Counted from the first letter of the stretch, positions 1 to 9,596 are shown. The stretch: 64,000 nucleotides of DNA from Halococcoides cellulosivorans (GCF_003058365.1 NZ_CP028858.1:2468836-2532835), one strand, 5' to 3'. Made by a program: numbers and translations. Notes: generated by a model not told the origin, from the sequence alone.

Positions 1-327
1 GAATCGGGACGTTCACGCCACCCCAGACCTGCGAGACAGGAAGTTTCAGCCACCAGTCCGTCAGGTCAGTGTCGTGCTGTTCCACGTTCACGCCGACGTC
101 GAACACGTCGTTGCGGATGAACCACGGGTAGTCGTGATCGTCGTGGAGGTTGTCGGTGTCCACGTAGGCGTCGGCGCATTGCTTCGTGGCCGAGTAGAGG
201 TCAGCGTCCTCGTCACCTCGAATATATCGCTGGAACGCCTCGTACTCGTGGATGATAGCGTCGAGTTTCGACTGCGTAAGGTCGTCGGTGAGGATTTTCG
301 CCACGACCGTCTTCTCGGCAGTCCGTT

Positions 328-331
<4 letters not shown>
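1..331 (-). CDS. tnpB: TnpB, RNA-guided nuclease, N-terminal part only
   Basis: The visible N-terminal 110 residues resemble haloarchaeal IS200/IS605 TnpB, the transposon-encoded RNA-guided nuclease ancestral to Cas12. The gene runs off the left edge, so the RuvC residues and zinc finger cannot be checked. The ATG at 331 overlaps the tnpA stop by four bases (ATGA), which is the usual coupled arrangement and decides the start. It reads from MKRTAEKTVVAKILTD. Because tnpA is intact next door, this could be an active two-gene element. Confidence 0.75.
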
Positions 332-744
<413 letters not shown>

Positions 745-970
745 TGGGTTCACTTTCACTATCGGGCTACCGCCAAATGATTCTTTGGTTTGGGTGTTTG
801 ATTTTGAATATACCCTAATCTCGTGTCGGCTGTATCCCCGCCCTACTGCGTCCTCAGAACGCGGAGCGTTCTGATGTGCGAACGAGAGCTTCGCTCTCTC
901 GAACGACTCCTTAACGGCGGGGACTTAGCCTCGCAAAAGTTAACGGCCCCGCCCCGCTATCCCGACCGAC

Positions 971-1366
971 GTGACTCCCGATTCAGGCCGCTTTCGAACG
1001 CTGGTGGCAGTCCTTTTGACCCTGTTTATTCCAGGGCTCGGTCACCTCTACGTCCGCGCGTACTACCGGGCGATCCCCTGGTTCGTGCTCGTCGTCGCCG
1101 TCACGGCCTGGATCGCGACCGTCGTGCCCGCCCCGGAGACCGTGTCGGTCGCGTCGCTGGTCGAGATGAGTCAGGCCATCCCGATCGAGGCCCAGGTCGT
1201 GAGCACCTCGATGACGCTCGTCGCCGCGCTCGACGTCTACCTCATCGTGCAGATGGAAGAGGGGTCGGTGGGCGAGGACGCGACGCGGTGTCCGTCCTGC
1301 GGGAAAGACATCGAGGAGTTCGAGGACCTGGATTTCTGTCCGTGGTGTACCGAGCGGCTGGAGTGA
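971..1366 (+). CDS. Small membrane protein with C-terminal zinc ribbon
   Basis: A 131-residue protein with a GTG start (no better ATG upstream). Residues 9-25 form a hydrophobic segment with the turn FIPGLGHLYV, followed by further hydrophobic segments around 34-50 and 77-92. The tail has two CxxC pairs (CPSCG and CPWCT), giving a short zinc ribbon that should face the cytoplasm. Membrane-plus-zinc-ribbon proteins of this kind are frequent in haloarchaea and have no known role. It lies just outside the IS200/IS605 terminus and may be a resident gene that the element landed beside. Confidence 0.75.
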   Translation: MTPDSGRFRTLVAVLLTLFIPGLGHLYVRAYYRAIPWFVLVVAVTAWIATVVPAPETVSVASLVEMSQAIPIEAQVVSTSMTLVAALDVYLIVQMEEGSVGEDATRCPSCGKDIEEFEDLDFCPWCTERLE

Positions 1367-1538
1367 GTACGACATCGCTACTTCCGATGCCCGGAGCGCA
1401 TCGCTGTTGCCCGATATCCGTAGGATATCGCTATTTCTCGATAATCGACTCCTCGATGGCCTCGCCGAAGTGCCGCGGGGTATCCCCGTGATGAGCCACT
1501 GCCGCCGTCACCCGAACAGTGACATCGAGTTGCGGCGG

Positions 1539-1898
1539 TCAATCTTCGACGATCGACACCTCGTACACCGAGCCGTTATACCTCACATATGGGGTATCCT
1601 GCTGATACCAGAGATTGTGGTCGACATCGTCCGGCACGTACGTCAGACCAGATTGGGTTCGAGCCTCGTCGAACAGTTCCTGTTGTCCCTGCGTCATTTC
1701 GTCGTACTCGACGACCTCGTCCGACGTCCAATCGTCCGACATCTCGTTGTCGACCGTTATCGCGACGCCCCGGCCCGGCGGTTCCACGAGGACAAACGAG
1801 AGGAAAAACGGGTGGAAGTACACGACGATGGCGAGGCCCACCGCGAGGAGACCAGCCAGCGCGACCCGTTTTCGGGAGAGGGGTTGATTCCAGTCCAT
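1539..1898 (-). CDS. Membrane-anchored hypothetical protein
   Basis: The 119-residue protein begins with MDWNQPLSRKR, then has one transmembrane or signal-anchor segment at about residues 11-35. The rest is an acidic extracytoplasmic domain rich in D, E and Y. The positive charges before the hydrophobic stretch predict the C-terminal part lies outside. I do not recognise the family beyond a resemblance to small haloarchaeal anchored proteins. It sits on the same strand as the metalloprotease remnant upstream, ending 12 bases after that frame, and may once have been cotranscribed with it. Confidence 0.65.
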   Translation of the reverse strand: MDWNQPLSRKRVALAGLLAVGLAIVVYFHPFFLSFVLVEPPGRGVAITVDNEMSDDWTSDEVVEYDEMTQGQQELFDEARTQSGLTYVPDDVDHNLWYQQDTPYVRYNGSVYEVSIVED

Positions 1899-1910
1899 GA
1901 ATTCGACGAG

Positions 1911-2270
1911 CTAGATCAGGTTTGAATCGATATACTCACGAATGCGTTCACGAGCACAGTGCATGAATCGGAATTGGCGATAGAGGTTCGGATCGTTGTC
2001 ATTGCAGGATTGTGCGTAATCCCCCGTCGCTTTCCCGACCACGTCGTAGCTCGAAACGCCGTAATTCTGCCAGTGCGACTCGTCACCTACATGGGAGCAC
2101 CCATAGATGTGAGCGAGTTCGTGGCCTATAGTGGCGTTTCGATTGTAAAAGCTCACATATCCGTACGCCTTATCAGTTCCGGCTTTCGAGACTTTCGCCT
2201 TGCCCCAGCCACCCGAAAGACAGCACCTGTTGTCGATGACGACTACCGCGTCGTAAGTATTCGGCCGTGT
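1911..2270 (-). pseudogene. Zinc metalloprotease remnant, 5' end lost at the IS
   Basis: The open frame reads continuously from the IS border to a stop at 1911. It contains ATIGHELAHIYGCSH, a classic HExxH zinc-protease motif with a downstream His, as in metzincins. Going upstream the frame passes through the apparent IS end and stops at 2271, and no N-terminal signal or pro-region is present. A GTG at 2156 could start an 81-residue product but lies only nine codons before HELAH and would omit the core fold. The likely history is that an intact secreted or membrane protease lost its N-terminal part when the IS inserted or when flanking DNA was deleted. Confidence 0.7.
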
Positions 2271-2294
2271 TTAGACGCTAGTAAGAGCGTCTAA
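2271..2294. repeat. Subterminal hairpin inside the left IS end
   Basis: TTAGACGCT and its exact complement AGCGTCTAA are separated by six bases. The first arm overlaps the terminal inverted repeat. The hairpin lies just before the transposase start and could bind transposase or block readthrough transcription into the gene. Confidence 0.7.
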
Positions 2295-2313
2295 TTGTCG
2301 AAGATACTAGGAA

Positions 2314-3168
2314 GTGAAGCGGGAAACGGAGTTTGTGCCTACGAAACTCGCCCGCTTCACTGGTCGCATCGTTTCGCTCGCTCAAAAAGCCGTCGTCGGT
2401 GAGCCAGATCCAGCGTACCAGGCCGGTGACGGAGGGTACGCAGACTGGGTAATCGTGGCAATTCACGGTCTCAGAGAATATCTCGATCACCCGTACCGGC
2501 GGCTGCTGGACGTGCTCCACGAGATGCCTGGAATCGTTTCGAAGCTCGACCTAGCGGTAACTGAACTTCCCGATTTTACCACCGTTTGTACGCGCAAGCA
2601 AGACCTCGAAATGCGAATCTGGCGCGTCCTTTTGCGGTTATCGGCGGAACTGCACGACATCGGCGACGTTCAGGCGATCGACGCAACCGGCATGGATCGG
2701 ATCGCTGCCAGCCAACACTACGCAAAACGGACGAACTACACGTTCCAGGCGGTGAAAGTGACCACGTTGATCGACTGCGATACAAATGCGATTCTCGACA
2801 TACATTGCTCGATGAAACAACCGCACGACTCCAAGATCGGCTGGCAAATGGTGAAGCGGAACCTCGACAAACTGAGTGTTCTCACCGCCGACAAAGGATA
2901 CGACTGGTGGCTCCTTCGCCAAAGACTGCGTGCAGAAGGCGTCAAACCAGTGATTCGCCACCGCGAATTCGGCTGGTACGGCGTCGCGAACAATATCTTG
3001 CAAGATGATACGATCTACCATCAACGCTCGAACGTCGAGTCGACGTTTTTCGCACTCCGGCGCAAATACGGCGAGATCGTTCGCGCCCGAACCTGGTTCG
3101 GTCAGTTCCGCGAACTCGTCCTGAAATGCGCTGTCAGAAACATTGAATTGAGCGTGAGCCGCTCATGA
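2314..3168 (+). CDS. IS5-family transposase, ISH1 group
   Basis: The 284-residue DDE transposase has a GTG start. The catalytic acids appear as D123 in AIDATGMD, D193 in TADKGYDW and E242 in RSNVESTFFALRRKYG, which is the IS5-type spacing. The C-terminal region (VRARTWFGQFRELVLKCAVRN) is typical of the group. The reading frame is uninterrupted and the element has both ends, so it may be active. It stands alone between its inverted repeats. Confidence 0.92.
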   Translation: MKRETEFVPTKLARFTGRIVSLAQKAVVGEPDPAYQAGDGGYADWVIVAIHGLREYLDHPYRRLLDVLHEMPGIVSKLDLAVTELPDFTTVCTRKQDLEMRIWRVLLRLSAELHDIGDVQAIDATGMDRIAASQHYAKRTNYTFQAVKVTTLIDCDTNAILDIHCSMKQPHDSKIGWQMVKRNLDKLSVLTADKGYDWWLLRQRLRAEGVKPVIRHREFGWYGVANNILQDDTIYHQRSNVESTFFALRRKYGEIVRARTWFGQFRELVLKCAVRNIELSVSRS

Positions 3169-3249
3169 CCGTAATATTAGGCGTCTAAACAAGGCCAAGA
3201 TATAGTAATATCGGACAGTTTAAAGAGCACTCCAGGATGTGGTTGTGGT

Positions 3250-3738
3250 ATGGACATCCCCACGGGCAGTGACCTGGAAGAAGCCCGCGAGGAGAGAGGA
3301 CTGACACAGACCGAGCTCGCACGTCGGGCCGATGTCTCTCAACCACTCATCGCCCGAATCGAAGGCAATGATGTAGACACCACGCTCGAAACGATGCACG
3401 ATATTGTATCTGCGATCAATGGGTCGGACACCAGTGTCGACCACGAGAAACTCGAACCACTTCTCCAGTCTTCGCTTAAACATTCACGAGATCAAGCTGG
3501 GTTGACCCAGGGGGAACTCGCAGACAAGGCTGGAGTCTCTCAACCGCTAATCTCGCGAATCGAAAACCAGGACCTCAATCCACGCGTCTCGACGCTCCGA
3601 TCACTGCTCGAATATCTCGATCCATTGCCGACTGATAAAACCACTACAGCATCGACAACTGCAGCGTCGACAAGTGAAACGAGTCTTCTTACAGAAATCC
3701 AATCGGACTTCGACGAATTGCCAGGCAAGGATATGTAA
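3250..3738 (+). CDS. Transcription regulator with two tandem XRE-type HTHs
   Basis: The 162-residue protein carries two Cro/C1-type helix-turn-helix domains, at about residues 8-55 and 74-121. Each contains the pattern RGLTQTELARRADVSQPLIARIE or its copy AGLTQGELADKAGVSQPLI. The internal duplication suggests a protein that binds two half sites. A Thr/Ser-rich linker and a short acidic tail follow. It lies just downstream of the IS and is convergent with the TGT gene. Such regulators often control adjacent mobile or defence genes, but no target site could be identified. Confidence 0.85.
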   Translation: MDIPTGSDLEEAREERGLTQTELARRADVSQPLIARIEGNDVDTTLETMHDIVSAINGSDTSVDHEKLEPLLQSSLKHSRDQAGLTQGELADKAGVSQPLISRIENQDLNPRVSTLRSLLEYLDPLPTDKTTTASTTAASTSETSLLTEIQSDFDELPGKDM

Positions 3739-3971
3739 TAATGAGACTGTCGACAGTCGGGCAGACCTGATCCAGTCTTGTGACTGCTTTGACAGCGAAT
3801 TATGGACCTGATTGGCGGCCAATTATGTCAGCACTACATTACTAGCGGTAGGGTGAGGGTCCCCTGAATGGGGCTCACCAAGGCAAATGAAATCCAATTT
3901 TCCAGACGAGATGGAGCTCTGAAGCAATCAGTTTGTCCCCTTCCGCATAACTCAGAATTTCTACGGATGTC

Positions 3972-5969
3972 TCAGCTGTGGGAGGTAGTCTGCTCGTCGA
4001 TGAAACTAATGAGTTCGTCGATATTGTCGTTTCGAAAGAATTCAGTGAGTTGTAACGCTGTAGGATCGCGTGGAAACACTGTTCCTCGGCCATACCTCTC
4101 AAATGAGTCTTCAGTTACCTGCCGGTACGTCTTACTCGTTACATACCCGAGAACGTGGTCGAACCGATCGCCAAATCTGTTAAGATACTCAGTGAGCCGG
4201 TTGGTGACGAGTTTTATTTGGTCCGTATCCTCTTTTGCAAGTACGTAATCGTATTCAGTAACCGGTTGCTGACGCTCACATTCTTCAGGAACTGGACCGT
4301 ACATGCCTGAAATAGTCACCTTATGGATATTCGATGTGCGGTGACTGAGTTTGTCGAACAATACAGAATGGGTACGCGACTCCGAGTAGGGCTTTTTCTG
4401 GCTACAGGGAATGACAAGCAGAATCTCTCTATCGGACGGTGGAGTATACGATTGAGAAAGTACGTTGAAGTCACCCGGGGAGTATTTGAGAGAAATCCGC
4501 TGCGTATCGAACGATTCATCCGCCCCTGCACCCCATTCTGAGAGCTTCATCTGATCGCTATTGAGGTTTGAGCCCGGTAACAAATCGTAGGCTCCCCGGG
4601 ATTCGAGATCTTTGCGGAGCCGCTTATCGCGAACCTGGGCATTCTTGAGGCCTCGCTTGATGTCGTCATGTTCTCTTGCGAAATCGATTACGTGTTCGAG
4701 GAGCTTTCCCTCGTCTATTTTTTTCCGCACTTCTCGAAGTTCTCGGTTGTATACCTCGAAATTGTGGCGAGCCAGTAGTGCGTAGTAATCGCTCTTGATT
4801 GGTTTCCCGTTTTCTTTTCGTTCCATTGTCGCTGTTCTCGACATGTCACTATTGAGTAGGTTAACCATCTCCTCGTATCCGACGGATTCCTCAGTACAGA
4901 GCGTACAGTTCGGAAGGTCACACGGGAAGGCTCCGTCCGGATCGAGGTGGTCGTCAAGCTCATCGAGTTCGTGGTGGACCCAGGTATCTGGGTGGAGATA
5001 TTTTTTGTACCGGGCCGTTTGCATATGTGTCGAGCAATCGAAAGAATCGACACCGAGGAGAGAAAGCAATCCGACCTGTTTGCCACCGACACCAAAGACG
5101 TGTATTCCGATTTCGTCAGCGCGGCTCTCCGGGATCGCGTCTTTTGCGCCCTGAACGATATCGACGAGAGTACGGACACTGTCTCTGAGTGGGACAAGCG
5201 ATCCTATAGCGAATCCCTCGAACGAGGTGTCGGCGTCGACGTCCTCGACACGTTCGATGAAATTTCCGACGTACCAGCTCACCGTCTCGTAGTCATGACC
5301 GTGGAGGGCGACGTAGACACCCGGCTCCTCCTCATCTTTCTTTTGTTGCCGAAGCCGTTTAGCTGCGCGTTTGTTGACCTCAAAGCGTTCCTCGAGGAGG
5401 CCCGGGTCGTCAAGGATCTGAAGACATTCGACAGCGCTGTCGATACTGCGATTCATTCGCTCGACCTTTTCTTCTTCTTTCAGCCTTGGAGGGATTGGGT
5501 AATCGAGAGTTGCCACGATGTCCGCCCCAAAGTCCAACTGAAGCCCGAGGATACTCTTCGGATCAGTGTAGAGCCCCCACTCGTTCGGGACGCCACCCTC
5601 TTCAGGAGCATCGCCGAACGTATTCGAGTTCATCAGTTTGAATCCGCCAGAGTCAATGAACACCGGGGCATCTAAGTCATCAAAACGCTCGTGAAATGTC
5701 TGTGTCCGCCAGAAATCGTTGAGATTGCCCGGCGATACACCGTAGTCAGTAAAACTCATCGCCTGGAACATGATGCCCTGGAGATGGTCCTTATCGATGA
5801 GTTTGTCCCGCATTCGCCGCCAGACGCCGCCCGATTCCACCGTGGTCCCACCGATAATGTTGACGACCGGAAAGAGCGCCGGCGTTTCGACAGGGCCATT
5901 GGGCACTTCGATCTCCCCAATACGCCCATACCCGTCTTCATCGGGATTCTTCACACGAAACGACGCCAT
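3972..5969 (-). CDS. TGT-family transglycosylase with ArcS-like C-terminal domain
   Basis: A 665-residue protein. The N-terminal TIM barrel has the tRNA-guanine transglycosylase signatures: DSGGF at 106-110 (acid/base Asp), the predicted nucleophile D311 in VDSFDCSTHMQ, and a zinc site at C350, C355, C358 and H402. The C-terminal part carries PCSQKKPYSESRTH at 521-534, which exactly fits the archaeosine synthase ArcS motif PCx3KPYx2Sx2H. Known families do these jobs separately: TGT swaps guanine for preQ0, and ArcS converts preQ0 to archaeosine. I infer one protein that could both insert and convert a 7-deazaguanine. Its position in an accessory island suggests DNA rather than housekeeping tRNA as substrate. 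No queuosine-type biosynthesis genes are visible nearby. Confidence 0.85.
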   Translation of the reverse strand: MASFRVKNPDEDGYGRIGEIEVPNGPVETPALFPVVNIIGGTTVESGGVWRRMRDKLIDKDHLQGIMFQAMSFTDYGVSPGNLNDFWRTQTFHERFDDLDAPVFIDSGGFKLMNSNTFGDAPEEGGVPNEWGLYTDPKSILGLQLDFGADIVATLDYPIPPRLKEEEKVERMNRSIDSAVECLQILDDPGLLEERFEVNKRAAKRLRQQKKDEEEPGVYVALHGHDYETVSWYVGNFIERVEDVDADTSFEGFAIGSLVPLRDSVRTLVDIVQGAKDAIPESRADEIGIHVFGVGGKQVGLLSLLGVDSFDCSTHMQTARYKKYLHPDTWVHHELDELDDHLDPDGAFPCDLPNCTLCTEESVGYEEMVNLLNSDMSRTATMERKENGKPIKSDYYALLARHNFEVYNRELREVRKKIDEGKLLEHVIDFAREHDDIKRGLKNAQVRDKRLRKDLESRGAYDLLPGSNLNSDQMKLSEWGAGADESFDTQRISLKYSPGDFNVLSQSYTPPSDREILLVIPCSQKKPYSESRTHSVLFDKLSHRTSNIHKVTISGMYGPVPEECERQQPVTEYDYVLAKEDTDQIKLVTNRLTEYLNRFGDRFDHVLGYVTSKTYRQVTEDSFERYGRGTVFPRDPTALQLTEFFRNDNIDELISFIDEQTTSHS

Positions 5970-6447
5970 TGAATCGACAGAGGATACAGGAGCGTAGGCT
6001 ATAGGCCCTTTGCTCCATCAAAGATACTCTCAATAAACAGCGTCGATAATTGTGAAAGCGAACTGCTAGTCTCCGAACTGTGGGAGCAGGTAGACCTTCT
6101 TAATTGACCGGGGACTGACAGTGCTGGCAGTTGCGAAATTGAAATTTGTGTCGCTCACACAAGGATTTGCCTAATCAATACGTCGACAGCCGCCTGTTTA
6201 GCCACTCCTCGCTGGAGAACTATGTGTATCACGTCGGCGTGGGTATAATCTACAGCCTCGTCCCAGAACAACCCTTACTTTGTGCCTCAAGGACTTGAAG
6301 TTCAATGATAGGTGAAGGGCTCAAGCGCAGTACACGAGCTCATCATCGGCGACCAGAGTCAAGAAGTTCGAGGCTTAGCTGGCGTAGCAAAATCGGAGTG
6401 ATCAGAGGAAGAATGCCCATTCGGTTTATACTACGGGAACTCATAGA
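5970..6447. other. Intergenic, no gene recognised
   Basis: About 480 bases between divergently oriented genes, with lower GC than the neighbours. I see no convincing reading frame, RNA gene or repeat. The promoters of both flanking genes must lie here, but no clear TATA element could be assigned. Confidence 0.5.
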
Positions 6448-6939
6448 ATGACAACTACAGGAACTATGCCACACTGTACCTATTGCGGAAGCGCCATTGA
6501 ATCGAGTCATCGATACTGTGGTTCGTGTGGGTCGGACCTCTCAGAGACAACCACCGCCGGAAAGGAGGTTCACGCTGCGATTGATCGCGATGGGTTCCTG
6601 AGCCATCACACAGTCTCCTACATAGCTGATGTCGTCAGCGGCAGCAGAGACATTGATACAGAATCGCCCGCCCACACGCAACTCCAGTCCGAGGTCCGCG
6701 ATGCGCTGGCTGATTTCGCTCTGTTGACGAAAGTCGAAGACCTTCATTTGATTCGCTTGTGGGCATCAGCGATCGATATCGACTCACTCGAAATCTACAA
6801 AGGTGAGATGGGTAATAACCAGCGACAGGACATTCTCGCAGCTCAGGGAATCCGGGCACTGCTCAGATTCTATGACAAATCTCTTGGGACAGAGTTCTGC
6901 GCCGAATATGATGATCGAATTTCGAATCTTGACGGATAA
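6448..6939 (+). CDS. Zinc-ribbon hypothetical protein
   Basis: The 163-residue protein opens with a double CxxC zinc ribbon: CTYCG at residues 10-14 and CGSCGSDL about a dozen residues later. The rest is an acidic, mostly helical region without recognisable catalytic residues. I do not know its role. It lies between the TGT-like gene and the broken HNH nuclease gene, all in a stretch rich in DNA-acting proteins, so a nucleic-acid-binding accessory function is possible. Confidence 0.7.
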   Translation: MTTTGTMPHCTYCGSAIESSHRYCGSCGSDLSETTTAGKEVHAAIDRDGFLSHHTVSYIADVVSGSRDIDTESPAHTQLQSEVRDALADFALLTKVEDLHLIRLWASAIDIDSLEIYKGEMGNNQRQDILAAQGIRALLRFYDKSLGTEFCAEYDDRISNLDG

Positions 6940-7037
6940 ACCAGACTCTCCTCCGTCGCGATTCCCGTCCAAATAATCTGACTACCACCCGAGTGACCGA
7001 GGAAAAGGATCATCAGTTGGCCACGTAACGTGTCTGC

Positions 7038-8022
7038 ATGCCCCAGGATTGGCTTCGCAGTATTGCTCCGATATTTGGTGGAGGGACGCAGTATGTCGAA
7101 ACGTTAGATTCGATTCTCGAGTTCGTCGAAGCGCATCAGCCGACGACGAATGAACTGGTGATGTGGCATCGTGAAGCGTTTTCGAATGTCTCGAGTCGAG
7201 AATCGATCATGCGGCGGCTGCGCTACTTAGAGCAGGTCGGGTTTCTTCGTCGAGAAAACGACCACTGGGACCTTGAGGAGGCTGGACGAGACTACGCCTA
7301 GAAAGGCGATATGACGAGGCTGCTCCGGATCATGTGTAATCGAAACGTCGGACTCCGAAGTCTTCTGTATGCGCTGGTGTCTGGCCCGATGACGATCACC
7401 GAAGTGAGTGAGCAGCAACTCGATACACATCCCGAATTGGGATGGAGTCCTGGGGAGACAGACATGGCGAACCAGCGGGTGAACTGGCTCCAGAGTATGG
7501 GCTTCGTTGAGAAGAACGGGAACAGCTGTGAACTGACGGCCGACGGGCGGAGATTCGTCGAGAGTGCGGTCGAGGAGTGGGCTGACTCAGACTGGACACC
7601 GTCGACGAGTGATCCCGAGTTGCGTGCAGGGACGTACGACACGACTGTCCACGCTCGTTCGATTGATCCAGAGTTCCGCGCAACGGTGCTGTCCCGTCAT
7701 GACCGTAGATGCCCAGTGTCTGGGGTGGACCATCATGGCCTGCTGGACGTTGCACATGTCACCGTGGAGCGACTATCCGAAACACCGGGTCGACCTCTCA
7801 AACGTACTGGCACTCAGCAAGACCCACCACGCGGCCTTCGACCGGGGGCTGTTCACCATTGATCGAGACTACCGGCTGCGGGTGAACCCCGAATTCGAGA
7901 CGAGGAGTGAGCTGTTGCAACGGACGATCACCGACCGGGACGGAGAGCGTATCTCGATCCCGGATGAGAGTCTGGAACCACAGTACGTCTCGCAGCACAA
8001 TGCGTCGCTCGAATGGGTGTGA
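7038..8022 (+). pseudogene. HNH endonuclease with tandem winged-helix N-terminus, broken
   Basis: Three segments add up to one nuclease gene. Frame 7038-7301 encodes a winged-helix domain ending at a TAG. The same frame resumes 9 bases later with MTRLLRIMCNRNVGL and a second winged helix, then RRCPVSGVDHHGLLDVAH, the first half of an HNH fold. Near 7760 the reading must shift by one base to continue as PWSDYPKHRVDLSNVLALS followed by KTHHAAFDRG, the second half. So there is one in-frame stop and one frameshift. A related tail at 11075-11134 suggests that even the stop at 8022 is premature. The architecture resembles HNH restriction-type nucleases of haloarchaea. As sequenced it should be inactive. 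Confidence 0.8.
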
Positions 8023-8171
8023 GTAGATCGCAGAGCGGTGGACGGTAAGCGGGTTCTGGAACGATCGGGCCGCGGGATTTACATCTTTACCTCCGTATGT
8101 TTACCAGGTGACATCCTCCCCGCCGTAAACGGCGGGGCTTCCCCTACGAGGGGAATCCGGGGTGGCAGGTT

Positions 8172-9419
8172 TCAGTCCGAGTACGCCGAAAGCGTCATCT
8201 GTCCGGGTTTCGGACTCGTCTCTCGGTGAACTGTGGCGCTGTCACGGGCGCTCCCATCCTGTGGCGAGTCATCGCGTTCCGGTTCCCAAGGAACACTCTC
8301 TCCCCACGGGTTAGCGCGACGGGCGATGTTCGCCGCCGCGTTAATATCCGCTTGGAACTCCGATACGTGGCAGTCGTCGTGCGGACACACAAACTCCGCT
8401 TGTTCATCCCGCCGACCGAGACGACCGCAGGCGTGGCAGGTCTGCGAGGTGTACGCCGCGTTGACGTACTCGACACGAATACCTGCCTCGGTCGCTTTGT
8501 CTTCGATTCGGCCCTGTAGCCGGGCGAATGCCCATGCGTGAAGGCGGCGGTTCATGAACTTACCGTAGTCCAACTGCTCGCGGATGTACGACAGGTCTTC
8601 CAACACGATGACGGGGTTCTCGAAGGATTCGGCGTATTCGACGGCCCGCCGAGACGCCTTCTCGACGATATCCGTCAGTGCGCTCTGGTAGTGGACGAAT
8701 CGTTCGTCCACGCGCCACTCGGCGGCGTCCCTCGACTGTAGCCGCCGAAGCGTGGTGGACATCTCTTTGCGGAGGTGTCGCGCTCGACTGCCACTGACGA
8801 GCATCGGCTTCCGTGGAACGTCGCGTTTGAGGGCACAGCCCGTAATCAACGCGCTCTCGCCGACGTCGAAGCCGATGTACGTCGGATCGTCCGACTCGGT
8901 CGGTTCGTCGACCGAGTATTCGACGGTCACGTGTAACTCCCACGATGTACGGTGTCGCTGTAGCCGCAACTCGCCCGCCGTCGCGTCCCCATCGAGTAGG
9001 TCGAACCAGAGCGATTCTTGCTCCGAGTTGATACAGAGCGGAATCCAGAAGTTCGTCCCGCGTCCGGGCATCGGAACCTGCCAGACGAAGCCGTGGTCGC
9101 GCTCCTCCGAGTAGTCGAATTTCGCGGCACGGTTGACGAGTCGAGCCGGATGCTCGTCGTCTAACTCCTCGGCGTTGTACGTCGAGCGGAGTTTCGGGAC
9201 GTAGGACTTGAGCGCGTCTTTGGCCTGATACGGCAGGTCGTAGGGCGTCACGACATCGTTGACGGCAGACATTGTGTCTGCCCTGTTGCCGAAAGCGTCG
9301 TGGAGTGCTTCACGGTAGGTGTCCAAGAGCCGCTGAAGGCGTTGCTCTTTGCCCGTGGTGGGCGTGGCGAGCGTGGCCTGTAGCGTCTTCGTCACCGTCT
9401 CGGACACACCCGTAGACAT
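8172..9419 (-). CDS. tnpB: TnpB RNA-guided DNA endonuclease
   Basis: A full-length 415-residue TnpB. The RuvC triad is visible as D185 in GFDVGES, E274 in VLEDLSYI and D358 in FQADINAAANIA. The zinc finger has cysteines at 328, 331, 345 and 350. TnpB cuts DNA matching its guide RNA, made from the 3' end of its own transcript. Here that RNA would run into the hairpins at 8118-8153. No TnpA accompanies it, so spread would depend on a transposase elsewhere. The intact triad suggests an active nuclease. Confidence 0.9.
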   Translation of the reverse strand: MSTGVSETVTKTLQATLATPTTGKEQRLQRLLDTYREALHDAFGNRADTMSAVNDVVTPYDLPYQAKDALKSYVPKLRSTYNAEELDDEHPARLVNRAAKFDYSEERDHGFVWQVPMPGRGTNFWIPLCINSEQESLWFDLLDGDATAGELRLQRHRTSWELHVTVEYSVDEPTESDDPTYIGFDVGESALITGCALKRDVPRKPMLVSGSRARHLRKEMSTTLRRLQSRDAAEWRVDERFVHYQSALTDIVEKASRRAVEYAESFENPVIVLEDLSYIREQLDYGKFMNRRLHAWAFARLQGRIEDKATEAGIRVEYVNAAYTSQTCHACGRLGRRDEQAEFVCPHDDCHVSEFQADINAAANIARRANPWGESVPWEPERDDSPQDGSARDSATVHRETSPKPGQMTLSAYSD

Positions 9420-9461
9420 AACGTAGTCAAAGTTAAGTGTGGCGAATATTTAGAACGACTA

Positions 9462-9596
9462 ATGCCACACATCAACTTCGAGGTAGACGAAGCACAGTAC
9501 GAGTCTCTGAAAGAGACGAAGAAGCGCCACGGTCTAACGTGGAAGGGAATGCTACTCCACGCTCAACGGGAGTTGGATTCCGGCAATGGCGATTGA
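9462..9596 (+). CDS. 44-residue protein divergent from tnpB
   Basis: A short frame beginning MPHINFEVDEAQYESLKETK and ending in an acidic tail, 42 bases from the tnpB start on the opposite strand. Codon use is haloarchaeal and the helix-rich, charged composition is protein-like. I recall similar short frames beside tnpB in other haloarchaeal elements, which supports a real gene. The pattern of a strand followed by two helices would fit a ribbon-helix-helix DNA binder, perhaps controlling tnpB. That is inference. No clear ribosome site is seen. Confidence 0.55.
   Translation: MPHINFEVDEAQYESLKETKKRHGLTWKGMLLHAQRELDSGNGD

Larger units (their letters stand above)
2263..3196 (+). mobile_element. 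IS5-type (ISH1-like) insertion sequence
   Basis: A 934-bp element with 16-bp terminal inverted repeats differing at one position: GGCCGTGTTTAGACGC at 2263-2278 and the complement of GGCCTTGTTTAGACGC at 3181-3196. It contains one full-length DDE transposase. The flanking eight bases, AAGTATTC on the left and AAGATATA on the right, share only the first three, so no clean target duplication is seen. This suggests a rearrangement after insertion, in line with the neighbouring gene having lost its 5' part. Confidence 0.85.

Noticed and set aside
1407-1925. 172-residue plus-strand protein opposite the anchored protein
   Set aside because: It is an antisense shadow: the minus-strand product has a clean anchor and acidic domain, whereas this one is His/Arg/Val-rich without motifs.
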